A DNA stretch of 64,000 nucleotides from Limnohabitans sp. GTDB lineage: Bacteria; Pseudomonadota; Gammaproteobacteria; Burkholderiales; Burkholderiaceae_C. Positions 34,172 to 43,778 of the stretch are shown one piece after another (within the stretch, counting starts at the first letter, position 1; every line of letters starts with the position of its first letter). Location of the stretch: assembly GCA_030158125.1 (NCBI GenBank), contig JAOATL010000003.1, positions 26,070-90,069 of the forward strand. Direction: 5' to 3'. Below the pieces are notes generated by a model. It did no database searches. It saw nothing but the letters and a program-made list of their open reading frames with translations, and was not told where the DNA came from. Both the position numbers and the translations under genes were made by a program.

Positions 34172-36216
34172 GCTTGAAGTTGTTTGAGCACTTGGTCTTT
34201 GGGGCCATCCAACACAATCTCGTGTTTCGCGATGACCACCAGTCGATCGACCAGTGCCAACATTTCCGGTTTGTGGGTGACCAAGATCAAGGTGTCTTGC
34301 GGGCGAAGGGCTTGTGCGAGTGCTTGCGTCACATGATCGGCCAATTGCCTGTCCATGGCCGCTGTGGGTTCATCCATGAGCCAAATGCGAGGACGCCTTA
34401 AAAAGACGCGTGTGAGGTTGACCAGCTGGCGCTGTCCGCCTGACAGCCCATGACCGCCTTCGTGGATGGGCAAGTCAAAGCCCAAAGGGTGATGGGCCAG
34501 CACGGCTTGCTGCAGCCCTGTTTGTTGCGCCGCGCCCTTGAGAATGTCATCACCTGGATCGGTCATGCCAACCAGCAAGTTCTCGCGCAAAGTACCTTCA
34601 AAGAGGCGCCCCTCTTGTTGCAAATAGCCTAATTGTTCTGCCAACAAAGGTTTTGCAATGGCAGACAAGTCGACGCCATCGAGCGTGATGAGGCCAGCTT
34701 GCGGTTTGTACATGCCGCTGAGAAGTCGAAGCAGCGTGGTTTTGCCTGCACCAATGGGACCCAGAACGCCAATTTTTTCACCACCTTTGATGTGCAACTT
34801 GGTGATCTTCAAGGCGGTTTGTTGGTGATAGCCAAAAAGTACATCATTGAGAGAAAAATGTCCCCCCACCGAGTCCAACACCACCGGTGTTTGATTGTGG
34901 TGATCGTTTGGGAGTTGCCAGATTTGGTCCAGTCCCTGCAATGCCGACTTGCAGTGGCCCCATTGCAGAAGTTGCGAGGGCAAGGCCGCAATGGGTTGCA
35001 AAATGCGATTGGACAACATGGTGCAGGCAATGAGACTTCCCATGCTGAGCTCGCCTTTTGAAATCATGAGTGCACCGGCGGCCACCATGGCAACGTAGGC
35101 GATTTGCTGCAGTGCTAGAAGTTGGTGTTGTGACGATTCACTGATGTATCGCAAACGCAGATCTTCTCTGCGTGCAGTGTCTGAGATGTTTTGCCAAAGG
35201 CTGAGTTGTCGCCAGCCGCCTTGTCCAGATTTCAAGGTTTCAGCGCCTTCAATGGCCTCCACCAAAAGACCTGTTTTGCGCATGTTGGCCAATGCGGCCT
35301 GATGGCTTCGGTTTTCAATCTCTTTGAGACCGCGCAGGCCCAAACTCAGAGACAAAAGCAAAAACACAAAAGGTATGAGCGCCAACCAGCCCGCAATTGA
35401 CCAAAGCGCCAGTGTGAAGACGATGGCAAACGGCGCATCGATGATCATTTGCGTGGCCGAGCCGGTGAGAAACGCTCGCACACTCTCATAGGACTTGAGT
35501 TGGCCCGCCAAACTGCCCACACTGGTGGGCAATTTGTCCATTCGCACCTGAAGCAGTCGCATGAAAACTTCGCGCCCCAAGCGCTGATCGACCGCCTCAA
35601 TGACTTTTTCGTTCAACTGCGCCCGAAGTGTTCTGGCCAGCCACTCAAATCCAATGGCGCCCAGCACGCCTAGGCTCAACACCCATAGCGTGGCACTGGC
35701 GCCAGTGGGGACCACGCGGTCATAAACGTGCATGCTGTAGAAAGAAATGCCCAGGGCTACAAAATTCAGCATGACACCGTTCAGGCTGGCATCGATGAAA
35801 GTGCTGCGGTGCTTTTGAATCTCTAGCATGATCAATCGCCAGACTGGGCTAGCGGTGCGATCAAAGGGCACGCTGAGGTTGATTTTTGCGAGCGCAAAGT
35901 TGCCTAAGTTGTGATGGGTTGTTTCGCCATCTGCACCTTCAAGCACCCATTGCATTTGGCTGTTGAAGCTTTTAAGAACGCGCCATTCACCTTGGTGGTC
36001 AATGGCAAGGCAGGGCAGCAGCGACGGGTCTATGTTGGCGCTGCTGTACCACTGCACCGACTGCCAATTTAAAAATAATTTCAGTTGGAGCAGCAGCTTG
36101 GGCGGCTGCAAGTCATGTGGACTGATGCGTTCTAGGATGGCCAGCAGTTCGTGCTTGTCTAGACTTTGGCGTTGCAGTTGTGCCAAGCGTTGAAGTGCGG
36201 GAAGTAGGGATGTCAT
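34168..36216 (-). CDS. Type I secretion ABC transporter (LapB/LssB-like)
   Basis: 682 residues. The N-terminal region (about 1-125) is a C39-like domain without the catalytic Cys, as in exporters of uncleaved RTX adhesins. The membrane domain (about 145-420) has six predicted helices. The ATPase domain has Walker A GPIGAGKTT, signature LSGGQ and Walker B IWLMDEPTAAMD. It energises export of the adhesin from the cytoplasm in one step. ATG 36216 gives a 4-bp overlap with the tolC-like gene; an upstream start at 36264 lacks support. It overlaps hlyD by 4 bp. Confidence 0.93.
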   Translation of the reverse strand: MTSLLPALQRLAQLQRQSLDKHELLAILERISPHDLQPPKLLLQLKLFLNWQSVQWYSSANIDPSLLPCLAIDHQGEWRVLKSFNSQMQWVLEGADGETTHHNLGNFALAKINLSVPFDRTASPVWRLIMLEIQKHRSTFIDASLNGVMLNFVALGISFYSMHVYDRVVPTGASATLWVLSLGVLGAIGFEWLARTLRAQLNEKVIEAVDQRLGREVFMRLLQVRMDKLPTSVGSLAGQLKSYESVRAFLTGSATQMIIDAPFAIVFTLALWSIAGWLALIPFVFLLLSLSLGLRGLKEIENRSHQAALANMRKTGLLVEAIEGAETLKSGQGGWRQLSLWQNISDTARREDLRLRYISESSQHQLLALQQIAYVAMVAAGALMISKGELSMGSLIACTMLSNRILQPIAALPSQLLQWGHCKSALQGLDQIWQLPNDHHNQTPVVLDSVGGHFSLNDVLFGYHQQTALKITKLHIKGGEKIGVLGPIGAGKTTLLRLLSGMYKPQAGLITLDGVDLSAIAKPLLAEQLGYLQQEGRLFEGTLRENLLVGMTDPGDDILKGAAQQTGLQQAVLAHHPLGFDLPIHEGGHGLSGGQRQLVNLTRVFLRRPRIWLMDEPTAAMDRQLADHVTQALAQALRPQDTLILVTHKPEMLALVDRLVVIAKHEIVLDGPKDQVLKQLQA

Positions 36217-37589
36217 GGCGCACCCCAGCCAGAGACGCCATGGGCCAGAATGTGCAGGCGCCAATAAGTTTGCAGCAAGGCCATGTCATTGCTCACAATT
36301 GCCAGTTCGGCTTGGGCGGTTTCGCGTGCAGCGTTCATCACATCGATCCAGCTTTTTTTGCCATTGATAAATTGGCGTTCCCAAGCGAGTTGAAGTTCTT
36401 GTGAAGACTCTAAATTCAGGCGCAGTGCAGCAAGCTTGCTTTTGCTTGCAATTGCATTGATGTACTCAGTCTGAACCGATTCAATGACGCTTCTTTGCGC
36501 TGCCTCAATTTCTTCCAGGGTGCTGTTGCGCTTGACTTGCAGCGCTGCCAATTGATGCACAAGACTGAAGCCAGCACCTGTGCTGGCGGTGAGGCCTATG
36601 AACACACGATTGGTGGGCGGTACATTGGCGTACGCATAATGGCCGCGTTGATGCTCTGCCCGCACATACACCTCAGGTTGGAGGGCTGCACGTTTTTCTG
36701 CCAGCTCTGCCAATTGCACTTGCAACACCATGCGCAGTCGCTGCAACACTGGCGATTGGGCCAGGCTGCGCAACTCCCAGTCGGCCAGCGAGATGGATTC
36801 GTTTGCCGTGAGCAGCTGTGAAAGATGGGCTTGCGTTTCGCGGTCATTGGCGCTTTGCAGTTTGAACCCCATATTGGCGACGTTGGGAATCCATTGCTGG
36901 AGTCGAACCCATGCACGACTTTCTTGTTGTTGTGCGTCACTTAGCGCCTGTCCAGCTTGTAGCAAACGCAATTGGGCGTAATGGGCTTCACTGCGTGAGG
37001 ACAAGCCCTGATCGACACGACGCATCATTTTGCTGAGCAGTTCAGATTGAATGGCTTGACTGTTTCGCAACACCACTTGTTGGCGTTGGGCGCTGACAAG
37101 TTCGGCCCAGGCTTGAATGGTTTGAATGGCCAGTCCTTGTTGAACTTCAGCCAATCGAGCTTGTTCTAGGCCTTGCATGGCCTCTGCTTTGTCAGATTGC
37201 GCTGTTAATCGGCCGCCGGTCCACAGTGCTTGGTGCACCTTGAATGTGAGAACTTGGGGTGGTCCTGCATAAGAGGGGTCGGGCGGGTGGGACTGTGCCC
37301 GCTCTATCGATACGGAGGGTGTCGGCCAATAGGCTTGCTGCGCAATGCGAGTTTGCAAGCCGGCAGCTTGCACGGTTTGCCATTGGCTTTTGACTTGCGG
37401 GTGCTCTAAAACAAGCTTTTCAAGCAGAAGCTGGAGGGCAGCCGCGCTTTGGAAAAAAAGTGACGGCTGTGCAGCCAAGCCAAAATCAGGATCTTTTGCG
37501 TTGGAGTAAAGCGGCTGAGCACTTATCAACGCAAAAATACATAGCAAGGGAAGCCTATATATTCTTTTGTTTTTGTAAAAATGAATCAA
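36213..37589 (-). CDS. TolC-family outer membrane channel of type I secretion
   Basis: 458 residues with a signal peptide (about 1-31, LLCIFALISAQPLYSNA). Two repeated OEP halves are visible, the first with QTRIAQQAYWPTPSVSIERA and KVHQALWTGGRLTAQSDKAEA, the second with LAEKRAALQPEVYVRAEHQ. The C-terminal part is helical with WERQFINGKKSWIDVMNAARE. It is the first gene of the four-gene secretion operon and overlaps the ABC gene by 4 bp. It forms the outer membrane exit duct for the adhesin and possibly for the RTX protease at 10156. Confidence 0.9.
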   Translation of the reverse strand: MIHFYKNKRIYRLPLLCIFALISAQPLYSNAKDPDFGLAAQPSLFFQSAAALQLLLEKLVLEHPQVKSQWQTVQAAGLQTRIAQQAYWPTPSVSIERAQSHPPDPSYAGPPQVLTFKVHQALWTGGRLTAQSDKAEAMQGLEQARLAEVQQGLAIQTIQAWAELVSAQRQQVVLRNSQAIQSELLSKMMRRVDQGLSSRSEAHYAQLRLLQAGQALSDAQQQESRAWVRLQQWIPNVANMGFKLQSANDRETQAHLSQLLTANESISLADWELRSLAQSPVLQRLRMVLQVQLAELAEKRAALQPEVYVRAEHQRGHYAYANVPPTNRVFIGLTASTGAGFSLVHQLAALQVKRNSTLEEIEAAQRSVIESVQTEYINAIASKSKLAALRLNLESSQELQLAWERQFINGKKSWIDVMNAARETAQAELAIVSNDMALLQTYWRLHILAHGVSGWGAP

Positions 37590-37728
37590 TAAAACTTTGA
37601 ATTGTATTTAATACTAGCATGATTTTTAAGGCGCATTGACCCTGCACGGTGCCGCTGAAGGTGTTGACAGCAAGCCAGTTTTGAAATTCACAAAGTTGCA
37701 ACTCAAGCGGGGTATGATGGAAATTAGC

Positions 37729-37784
37729 CCTGCAATGAGCAGGACAATTCGATCCTTTTTAAATGAATTCTTTGGCATTCATTT
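37729..37784 (+). promoter_or_regulatory. Two leader hairpins before the Liv operon
   Basis: CCTGC-AATGA-GCAGG (37729-37743) and AAATGAAT-TCTTTGGC-ATTCATTT (37761-37784), the latter followed by a T-rich run to about 37793. They lie 23-87 bp before ATG 37816. The second resembles a weak terminator, so a leader attenuator is possible. Confidence 0.35.
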
Positions 37785-37815
37785 TTATTTTTAACCAACT
37801 GTTTTGGAGATGTTT

Positions 37816-39015
37816 ATGCAACGCCGATTGGTTCTTCCCGTGCTTGTTTCTACACTTGCTGGTATCGCAAGTTTTTGTATGCCCTCAATGGCATCGGCCC
37901 AAGCCAAAGATTTGAAAATTGCCCACATTTACAGCAAAACAGGCCCTTTGGAGGCTTACGGCAAGCAAACGCAAGTGGGTTTGATGATGGGTTTGGACTA
38001 CGCCACCGGTGGCACCATGCAAGTGGGTGGACGCAAATTGGTGGTCATCGAGAAAGACGACCAAGGCAAGCCTGACTTGGGCAAAAATCTGTTGGCCGCT
38101 GCCTATGGCGACGACAAGGTCGATTTGGCGGTGGGGCCTACCGCTTCACCCGTCGCATTGGCCATGTTGCCCGTGGCTGAAGAGTACAAAAAGATTTTGT
38201 TGGTCGAGCCTGCTGTGGCCGACTCCATCACGGGTGACAAATGGAACAAATACATCTTTCGCACCGGTCGCAACAGCAGTCAAGACGCCATCTCCAATGC
38301 TGTGGCCTTAGACAAAGCTGGCTACAGCATTGCCACTTTGGCGCAAGATTCTGCTTTTGGCCGCGACGGCGTGAAAGCGTTTCGTGAGTCTTTGAAAACA
38401 GCCAAATTGGTTCACGAGGAATATTTGCCCCCCGCCACGACCGATTTCACGGCAGGGGCGCAGCACTTGATCGACAAACTCAAAGCGCAGCCAGGTCGCA
38501 AAATCATTTTCATCATTTGGGCTGGCGGCAATCCTTTCAAAATTGCCGACATGGACCTCAAGCGTTACGGGATTGAAATCGCCACAGGTGGCAACATCCT
38601 GCCAGCCATGGTGGCCTACAAGCAGTTCCCTGGCATGGAAGGCGCGGCTTACTATTACTTCGGCATGCCCAAAAACCCTGTCAACGATGCCATGGTGGCG
38701 CGTCATTATTCGCAGTTCAAATCGCCACCTGATTTTTTCACTGCGGGTGGCTTTGCCTCTGCCATGGCGTTGGTCACAGCTTTGAAGAAAACCAACGGCA
38801 ACACCGATGCCAACACGCTGATCACAGCCATGGAAGGCATGAGTTTTGACACACCCAAGGGCAAGATGACTTTCCGTAAAGAAGATCACCAAGCCATGCA
38901 AAGCATGTATCACTTCAAAATCAAAGTCGACCCGGCATTTGCATGGGGTGTGCCAGAGTTGATTCGCGAAATCAAACCTGAAGAAATGAACGTGCCCATT
39001 CGCAATAAGCGTTGA
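37816..39015 (+). CDS. Branched-chain amino acid-type ABC transporter substrate-binding protein
   Basis: 399 residues. A signal peptide ends SMASAQA (about residue 30). The mature part is a type I periplasmic-binding fold: LKIAHIYSKTGPLEAYGKQTQVG at the start, LVVIEKDDQGKPDLGKNL, DLAVGPTASPVALAMLPVAEEYKKI, and TLAQDSAFGRDGVKAFRE. The C-terminus carries DFFTAGGFASAMALVTALKK. ATG 37816 has a Shine-Dalgarno GGAG six bases upstream; TTG 37804 and ATG 37810 are in frame. It heads the five-gene Liv operon. Family members bind amino acids, amides, urea or aromatic acids, so leucine uptake should not be assumed. Confidence 0.9.
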   Translation: MQRRLVLPVLVSTLAGIASFCMPSMASAQAKDLKIAHIYSKTGPLEAYGKQTQVGLMMGLDYATGGTMQVGGRKLVVIEKDDQGKPDLGKNLLAAAYGDDKVDLAVGPTASPVALAMLPVAEEYKKILLVEPAVADSITGDKWNKYIFRTGRNSSQDAISNAVALDKAGYSIATLAQDSAFGRDGVKAFRESLKTAKLVHEEYLPPATTDFTAGAQHLIDKLKAQPGRKIIFIIWAGGNPFKIADMDLKRYGIEIATGGNILPAMVAYKQFPGMEGAAYYYFGMPKNPVNDAMVARHYSQFKSPPDFFTAGGFASAMALVTALKKTNGNTDANTLITAMEGMSFDTPKGKMTFRKEDHQAMQSMYHFKIKVDPAFAWGVPELIREIKPEEMNVPIRNKR

Positions 39016-39026
39016 GGTGAACTCAG

Positions 39027-39824
39027 TTGGGCGTTTTACAAACGCATGACCTCACTGTCCGCTTCGGCGGACATGTGGCGGTCAATGCCGTCTCCTGTCG
39101 ATTTGAACCTGGCACCCTCACGGCCATTGTGGGCCCCAACGGTGCCGGCAAAACAACCTACTTCAATCTCATCTCAGGTCAACTGTCCGCAAGTGACGGC
39201 AGCGTCCATCTGGATGGCCAAAACTTGACAGGCTTGAGTGCCTCCGCCAGAACCCGCGCGGGCCTGGGCCGAGCGTTTCAGCTCACCAATTTGTTTCCCA
39301 ATTTAACGGTGCTTGAAAACGTGCGCTTGGCTGTGCAAGCCACCGAATCTGGTGCGCATTTGCGTGGGCTCAATTTGTGGTCCATTTGGCAAGACCACGC
39401 CAAGCTCACACACCAAGCGCAAGACATCTTGGCGCAAGTGGCCATGCTGCCGCAGGCCGGTGCATCGGTTGCCAGTTTGCCGCACGGCGATCAGCGCAAA
39501 TTGGAAGTGGCATTGCTGATGGCGCTCAAACCTTCTGTGTACATGTTTGACGAGCCTACAGCGGGTATGAGCCAAGACGAAGCGCCAGTTATTTTGAATC
39601 TCATTCGTCAATTGAAAAACGACAAGACCAAAACCATTTTGCTGGTCGAACACAAAATGGATGTGGTGCGCGAATTGGCCGATCGCATCATTGTGTTGCA
39701 CAACGGGCAGCTGGTGGCCGATGGCGAGCCAGCAGAGGTCATGGCCTCCGCCGTGGTGCAAGAAGCCTATCTGGGCGCTAAACCTACGGCCGCCAAAGCC
39801 GTGCATACAGAGGCGGTTTCTTGA
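39027..39824 (+). CDS. livG: Liv-type ABC transporter ATP-binding protein (LivG-like)
   Basis: 265 residues. Walker A is GPNGAGKTTYFNLI; the FQLTNLFPNLTVLENVRLA segment is typical of LivG. The signature is degenerate (SLPHGDQRKLEVALLMA) and Walker B is VYMFDEPTAGM, followed by the switch His in LLVEHKMDVV. It appears to start at TTG 39027, placed six bases after GAGGTGA; the next in-frame start would remove the first strand. It follows the binding protein by 11 bp and overlaps livF by one base. Confidence 0.92.
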   Translation: MGVLQTHDLTVRFGGHVAVNAVSCRFEPGTLTAIVGPNGAGKTTYFNLISGQLSASDGSVHLDGQNLTGLSASARTRAGLGRAFQLTNLFPNLTVLENVRLAVQATESGAHLRGLNLWSIWQDHAKLTHQAQDILAQVAMLPQAGASVASLPHGDQRKLEVALLMALKPSVYMFDEPTAGMSQDEAPVILNLIRQLKNDKTKTILLVEHKMDVVRELADRIIVLHNGQLVADGEPAEVMASAVVQEAYLGAKPTAAKAVHTEAVS

Positions 39825-40552
39825 TGTCTTCCACGGTTTTGCTTGAATTGAAAGATGTGCACACACACATAGGTGCTTATCACATCTTGCATGGTGTGAA
39901 TTTGCAAATTCCGCGTGGTGAGCTCACGTTGTTGTTGGGCCGCAATGGCGCTGGAAAAACCACCACCCTGCGAACCATCATGGGTTTGTGGCAAGCCTCG
40001 CAAGGCACCCTGCATTTCAATGGGCATGACATCACGCGCATGGCCACGCCCGACATTGCCGCACTGAACATTGCCTATGTGCCCGAGAATATGGGCATTT
40101 TTTCCGACCTCACGGTGGCAGAAAACATGTTGCTGGCTGCACGCAAAGCATCGCGTGCGCAGCAGATGGATGAAGCTCGCTTGGCTTGGATTTACGCCAT
40201 GTTTCCTGCTGTTGAAAAGTTTTGGCATCACCCCGCAGGCAAATTGTCAGGCGGACAAAAACAAATGCTGGCAGTGGCTCGCGCCATGGTCGAGCCGCGA
40301 GACTTGCTCATCGTTGACGAGCCCAGCAAAGGTTTAGCGCCTGCCATTGTGCAAAATATGATCGAGGCGTTTCAAAAAATGAAGGCCAGTGGCGTCAGTA
40401 TTTTGCTGGTGGAACAAAACATTCATTTTGCGCAAGCTTTGGGTGACAGTGTTGCTGTGATGGACAACGGCCGCGTCATTCATGCGGGCAGCATGGCCGC
40501 ACTGAGTGCCGACCCTGTCTTGCAGCAATCTTTGTTGGGCTTGGCCTTGTGA
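39824..40552 (+). CDS. livF: Liv-type ABC transporter ATP-binding protein (LivF-like)
   Basis: 242 residues. Walker A is GRNGAGKTTTLRTIMGL, signature LSGGQKQMLAVARAM, Walker B LLIVDEPSKGLAP, switch region ILLVEQNIHFA. These are canonical for LivF, the second ATPase of branched-chain amino acid-type importers. ATG 39824 shares its first base with the livG stop (TGATG), which indicates translational coupling. The stop overlaps the livH GTG by 4 bp. Confidence 0.93.
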   Translation: MSSTVLLELKDVHTHIGAYHILHGVNLQIPRGELTLLLGRNGAGKTTTLRTIMGLWQASQGTLHFNGHDITRMATPDIAALNIAYVPENMGIFSDLTVAENMLLAARKASRAQQMDEARLAWIYAMFPAVEKFWHHPAGKLSGGQKQMLAVARAMVEPRDLLIVDEPSKGLAPAIVQNMIEAFQKMKASGVSILLVEQNIHFAQALGDSVAVMDNGRVIHAGSMAALSADPVLQQSLLGLAL

Positions 40553-41541
40553 AAGTTAGCATGAAAACAAATTTGGACATCAAGCCATTGCTGTTGGTGC
40601 CTGTCTTGGCTTTGTTGGCATTGCCACTCATTGGTTCGGTGGACACGTGGCTCACACTCAGTGTGGCGGGTTTGGCCATGGGCATGATCATCTTCATCAT
40701 GGCTTCTGGTCTCACCCTGGTTTTTGGTTTGATGGACGTGCTCAATTTTGGTCATGGCGTGTTCATCGCTTTGGGCGCTTTTGTGGCCACCAGTGTGTTG
40801 TCTGGCATGGTCGATTGGACCCAGTCGCAAGAACTTTGGCGTAACTTGGTGGCGGTGGGTTCTGCCATGGCGCTTGCCATGGTGGCTGCTGCTGTCATTG
40901 GCTTGGCATTTGAACGCTTCATTGTTCGGCCGGTGTATGGTCAACACCTGAAGCAAATATTGATCACCATGGGCGGCATGATCATTGGTGAAGAAATCAT
41001 CAAAGTGATCTGGGGGCCTCTCCAAATTGCCCTGCCTTTGCCAGAAGCCATGCGCGGTTCGCTGCTGTGGGGTGATGCTTCCATCGAAAAATACCGGCTC
41101 ATGGCGGTGGTGGTGGGGCTGGTGGTGTTTGCGTTGCAGGCCTGGACCTTAAGCCGAACCAAGGTGGGCTTGCTCATTCGTGCTGGGGTCCAAGACCGTG
41201 AAATGGTGGAGTCATTGGGGTACAAAATTCGCCGCTTGTTTGTAGGCGTGTTTGTCGTGGGCAGTGGCTTGGCTGGTTTGGGAGGTGTGATGTGGGGCCT
41301 TTACCAACAAAACGTGGTGCCGCAAATTGGCGCCCAGGTCAATGTGCTTATTTTCATTGTCATCATCATGGGCGGTTTGGGCTCAACTGGCGGTGCACTC
41401 ATCGGCGCTCTGATGGTGGGGCTGATGGCCAACTACACTGGCTTTTTGCTGCCCAAGCTCGCACTGTTTTCCAACATCGCTCTCATGGCCGCCATCTTGC
41501 TGTGGCGTCCGCAAGGGGTCTACCCTGTGGCCAATCGCTGA
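40549..41541 (+). CDS. livH: Liv-type ABC transporter permease (LivH-like)
   Basis: 330 residues, eight or more membrane helices. The conserved GLTLVFGLMDVLNFGHGVFIALGAF motif near residue 54 and IGAQVNVLIFIVIIMGGLGSTGGALIGAL near the C-terminus define LivH. The start may be GTG 40549 (GTGA overlap with livF) or ATG 40561; the first is favoured by coupling, the second by codon choice. It forms the inner-membrane pore with the next gene. Confidence 0.92.
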   Translation: MKVSMKTNLDIKPLLLVPVLALLALPLIGSVDTWLTLSVAGLAMGMIIFIMASGLTLVFGLMDVLNFGHGVFIALGAFVATSVLSGMVDWTQSQELWRNLVAVGSAMALAMVAAAVIGLAFERFIVRPVYGQHLKQILITMGGMIIGEEIIKVIWGPLQIALPLPEAMRGSLLWGDASIEKYRLMAVVVGLVVFALQAWTLSRTKVGLLIRAGVQDREMVESLGYKIRRLFVGVFVVGSGLAGLGGVMWGLYQQNVVPQIGAQVNVLIFIVIIMGGLGSTGGALIGALMVGLMANYTGFLLPKLALFSNIALMAAILLWRPQGVYPVANR

Positions 41542-41562
41542 AATCCCAAGGAACGTCATTTC

Positions 41563-42627
41563 ATGTTGAAACGCTTGTTGTCCAATGATTTGCCTCGCAG
41601 CACCTGGCTGGCCTGGACGCTGGCTGGCGTGTTGCTGGGCTTGGCTTTTGCACCTTTTTTATTTCCGGGTGTCAAAGCTTTGTCGGTGGCTGCCAAAATT
41701 TTGGTCTTCATCGTTTTGGTGGCCAGCTTTGATTTGTTGCTAGGCTATACCGGTATCGTCAGTTTTGCGCACACCATGTTCTTCGGCATCGGTGCGTATG
41801 GCGTGGCCATGTCTTCCAGCCATTGGGGTGCCACGTGGTCGTCGCTGGGTGTCGGGGTCGTCCTTGCGCTTTTGCTCACCCTGGTGTTGGCGCTGCTCAT
41901 TGGTCTGTTTTCGCTGCGTGTGCGGGCCATTTTTTTTGCCATGATCACTTTGGCGGTGGCGGCGGCGTTTCAAACTTTGGCATCGCAATTGTCTGAATGG
42001 ACCGGGGGTGAAGATGGCCTGAGTTTCAAATTGCCAGCCTTGTTGTTGCCCAGTACCGAGTTCAGCGATACGCCGTTTTGGGGTGTCAATATCGATGGTC
42101 GTTTGCTGTGCTACTACCTCTTGTTTGCCGCGGCTTTGCTTCAATTCCTGATGTTGCTGCGCATTGTGAACTCACCCTTTGGAAGGGTGTTGCAAGCCAT
42201 TCGCGAGAACGAATTCAGGGCAGAAGCCATTGGCTACCGCGTGGTGGTGTACCGCACGTTGTCCAGCGTCCTGTCAGCGCTGTTTGCTTGCATGGCTGGC
42301 GTGATGCTGGCGCTTTGGTTGCGTTACAACGGCCCTGACACATCGCTCAGTTTTGAGATCATGATGGATGTGCTGCTGATTGTGGTGATTGGCGGCATGG
42401 GGACCATTTATGGTTCCGCCATTGGCGCAGTTTTGTTTTTGTGGGCACAAAGTTATCTGCAAGATTTGCTGCGCTGGGCCAGTGACGCGGTGTCTGCTTG
42501 GCCACTCTTGGCCGCACTTTTGTCCCCCGATCGCTGGTTGCTTTGGTTGGGCTTGCTGTTTGTGTTGTCGGTCTATTATTTCCCAACGGGCATTGTGGGC
42601 CGCCTGCGTGCCAAAGCCCTGTTGTGA
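41563..42627 (+). CDS. livM: Liv-type ABC transporter permease (LivM-like)
   Basis: 354 residues with about eight membrane helices. LivM landmarks: LLLGYTGIVSFAHTMFFGIGAYG, then FGRVLQAIRENEFRAEAIGY, and IVVIGGMGTIYGSAIGAVLFLW near the C-terminus. AAGGAA about 12 bases upstream serves ATG 41563. It is the last gene of the Liv operon. A 104-bp gap follows before the iron-type transporter. Confidence 0.92.
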   Translation: MLKRLLSNDLPRSTWLAWTLAGVLLGLAFAPFLFPGVKALSVAAKILVFIVLVASFDLLLGYTGIVSFAHTMFFGIGAYGVAMSSSHWGATWSSLGVGVVLALLLTLVLALLIGLFSLRVRAIFFAMITLAVAAAFQTLASQLSEWTGGEDGLSFKLPALLLPSTEFSDTPFWGVNIDGRLLCYYLLFAAALLQFLMLLRIVNSPFGRVLQAIRENEFRAEAIGYRVVVYRTLSSVLSALFACMAGVMLALWLRYNGPDTSLSFEIMMDVLLIVVIGGMGTIYGSAIGAVLFLWAQSYLQDLLRWASDAVSAWPLLAALLSPDRWLLWLGLLFVLSVYYFPTGIVGRLRAKALL

Positions 42628-42731
42628 GATCTCAAAACTCGCAACTTTGATCACGTCATGAGTGCTTTCCCTGTTGCGGTTTGTTCGAGTATTAAGCACT
42701 ATATTGGCTCTTGAATTGAAGGATATTCGCT

Positions 42732-43778
42732 ATGAAAACAACAAAAATTTCTCGCATTCAACCTTTGGCATTGGCCTTGGCTGTCGGGGGGTGGATGGTC
42801 AGCACTTCTGCCGCGGCACAAAGCAGTGAAGTTAACGTCATTTGCTCGGCCCAAGCGGCCTGGTGCAGCATGATTGCCGTCACCTTCGAAAAGAGCCAAG
42901 GGGTCAAAGTCAACATGACCATGAAGGGTTCGGGCGAAGCCATCGCCCAAATCTTGGCCGAAAAAGCCAATCCCAAAACCGACGTGTGGTTTGGTGGCAC
43001 CGGCGATCCGCACTTGCAAGCCGCTGAGCAAAATCTGAGCTTGGAATACAAGTCGCCTACATTGCCAAAGTTGCACGATTGGGCGCAGCAACAAGCCAAG
43101 CAATCGGGCTACAAAACGGTGGGCATTTACTCAGGCCCCTTGGGTTTTGGATACAACACCGAGTTGTTGGCCAAGAAAAAACTGGCCATTCCCAAAACAT
43201 GGAATGATCTGCTCAAGCCTGAATACAAAGGTGAAATTCAGTCTGCCAACCCCGCATCCAGCGGCACGGCTTACACCATGATTGCCACGTTGGTCCAACT
43301 GATGGGCGAAGATCAAGCCTTCGAGTACCTGAAGAAGTTGCACAAAAACATTGGTGCCTATACACGGTCAGGCACAGCGCCCATCAAGGCTGTTGCGCGA
43401 GGTGAAACCACCGTATCGATCAGTTTTGTGCACGATGGCCCTGGTGAAAAAGCGCAAGGCTTTCCGCTTGAAACCATCACACCTGCCGATGGCACTGGCG
43501 CAGAAATTGGCTCGATGTCTTTGATCAAAGGTGCGCGCAACTTGGCCGCGGCCAAACAATTCTATGAATGGGCCTTAACGCCGTCAGCCCAGGCCTTGGG
43601 TGCTGCCACTTTGCAGTTCCAATTGCCGTCACACAAAGAAACCAAAGTCGATCCGCGTGTACCCGATTTCAAAAAAATCAAGCTCATCAGCTACGACTAC
43701 GCGAAGTACGGCCAAATGGCCGAGCGCAAGCGCCTGATTCAGCGGTGGGAAAAAGAAGTTAACAGCCTGCCGCGATAA
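42732..43778 (+). CDS. Ferric iron-type ABC transporter substrate-binding protein
   Basis: 348 residues. A signal peptide ends TSAAAQSSEV (about residue 30). The mature part has the family pattern VNVICSAQAAWCSMIAVTFEKSQG, PKTDVWFGGTGDPH, GIYSGPLGFGYNTELL, and WNDLLKPEYKGEIQ. The C-terminal SYDYAKYG segment contains two tyrosines of the kind that coordinate Fe(III) in FbpA/FutA proteins. Homologous proteins also bind 2-aminoethylphosphonate or other small anions. No Fur box was recognised upstream, so the iron assignment is probable rather than certain. Its stop overlaps the permease start (TAATG). Confidence 0.85.
   Translation: MKTTKISRIQPLALALAVGGWMVSTSAAAQSSEVNVICSAQAAWCSMIAVTFEKSQGVKVNMTMKGSGEAIAQILAEKANPKTDVWFGGTGDPHLQAAEQNLSLEYKSPTLPKLHDWAQQQAKQSGYKTVGIYSGPLGFGYNTELLAKKKLAIPKTWNDLLKPEYKGEIQSANPASSGTAYTMIATLVQLMGEDQAFEYLKKLHKNIGAYTRSGTAPIKAVARGETTVSISFVHDGPGEKAQGFPLETITPADGTGAEIGSMSLIKGARNLAAAKQFYEWALTPSAQALGAATLQFQLPSHKETKVDPRVPDFKKIKLISYDYAKYGQMAERKRLIQRWEKEVNSLPR

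Noticed and set aside
42640..42731. Fur box before the iron-type transporter
   Set aside because: No sequence close to the GATAATGATAATCATTATC consensus was found in the gap.
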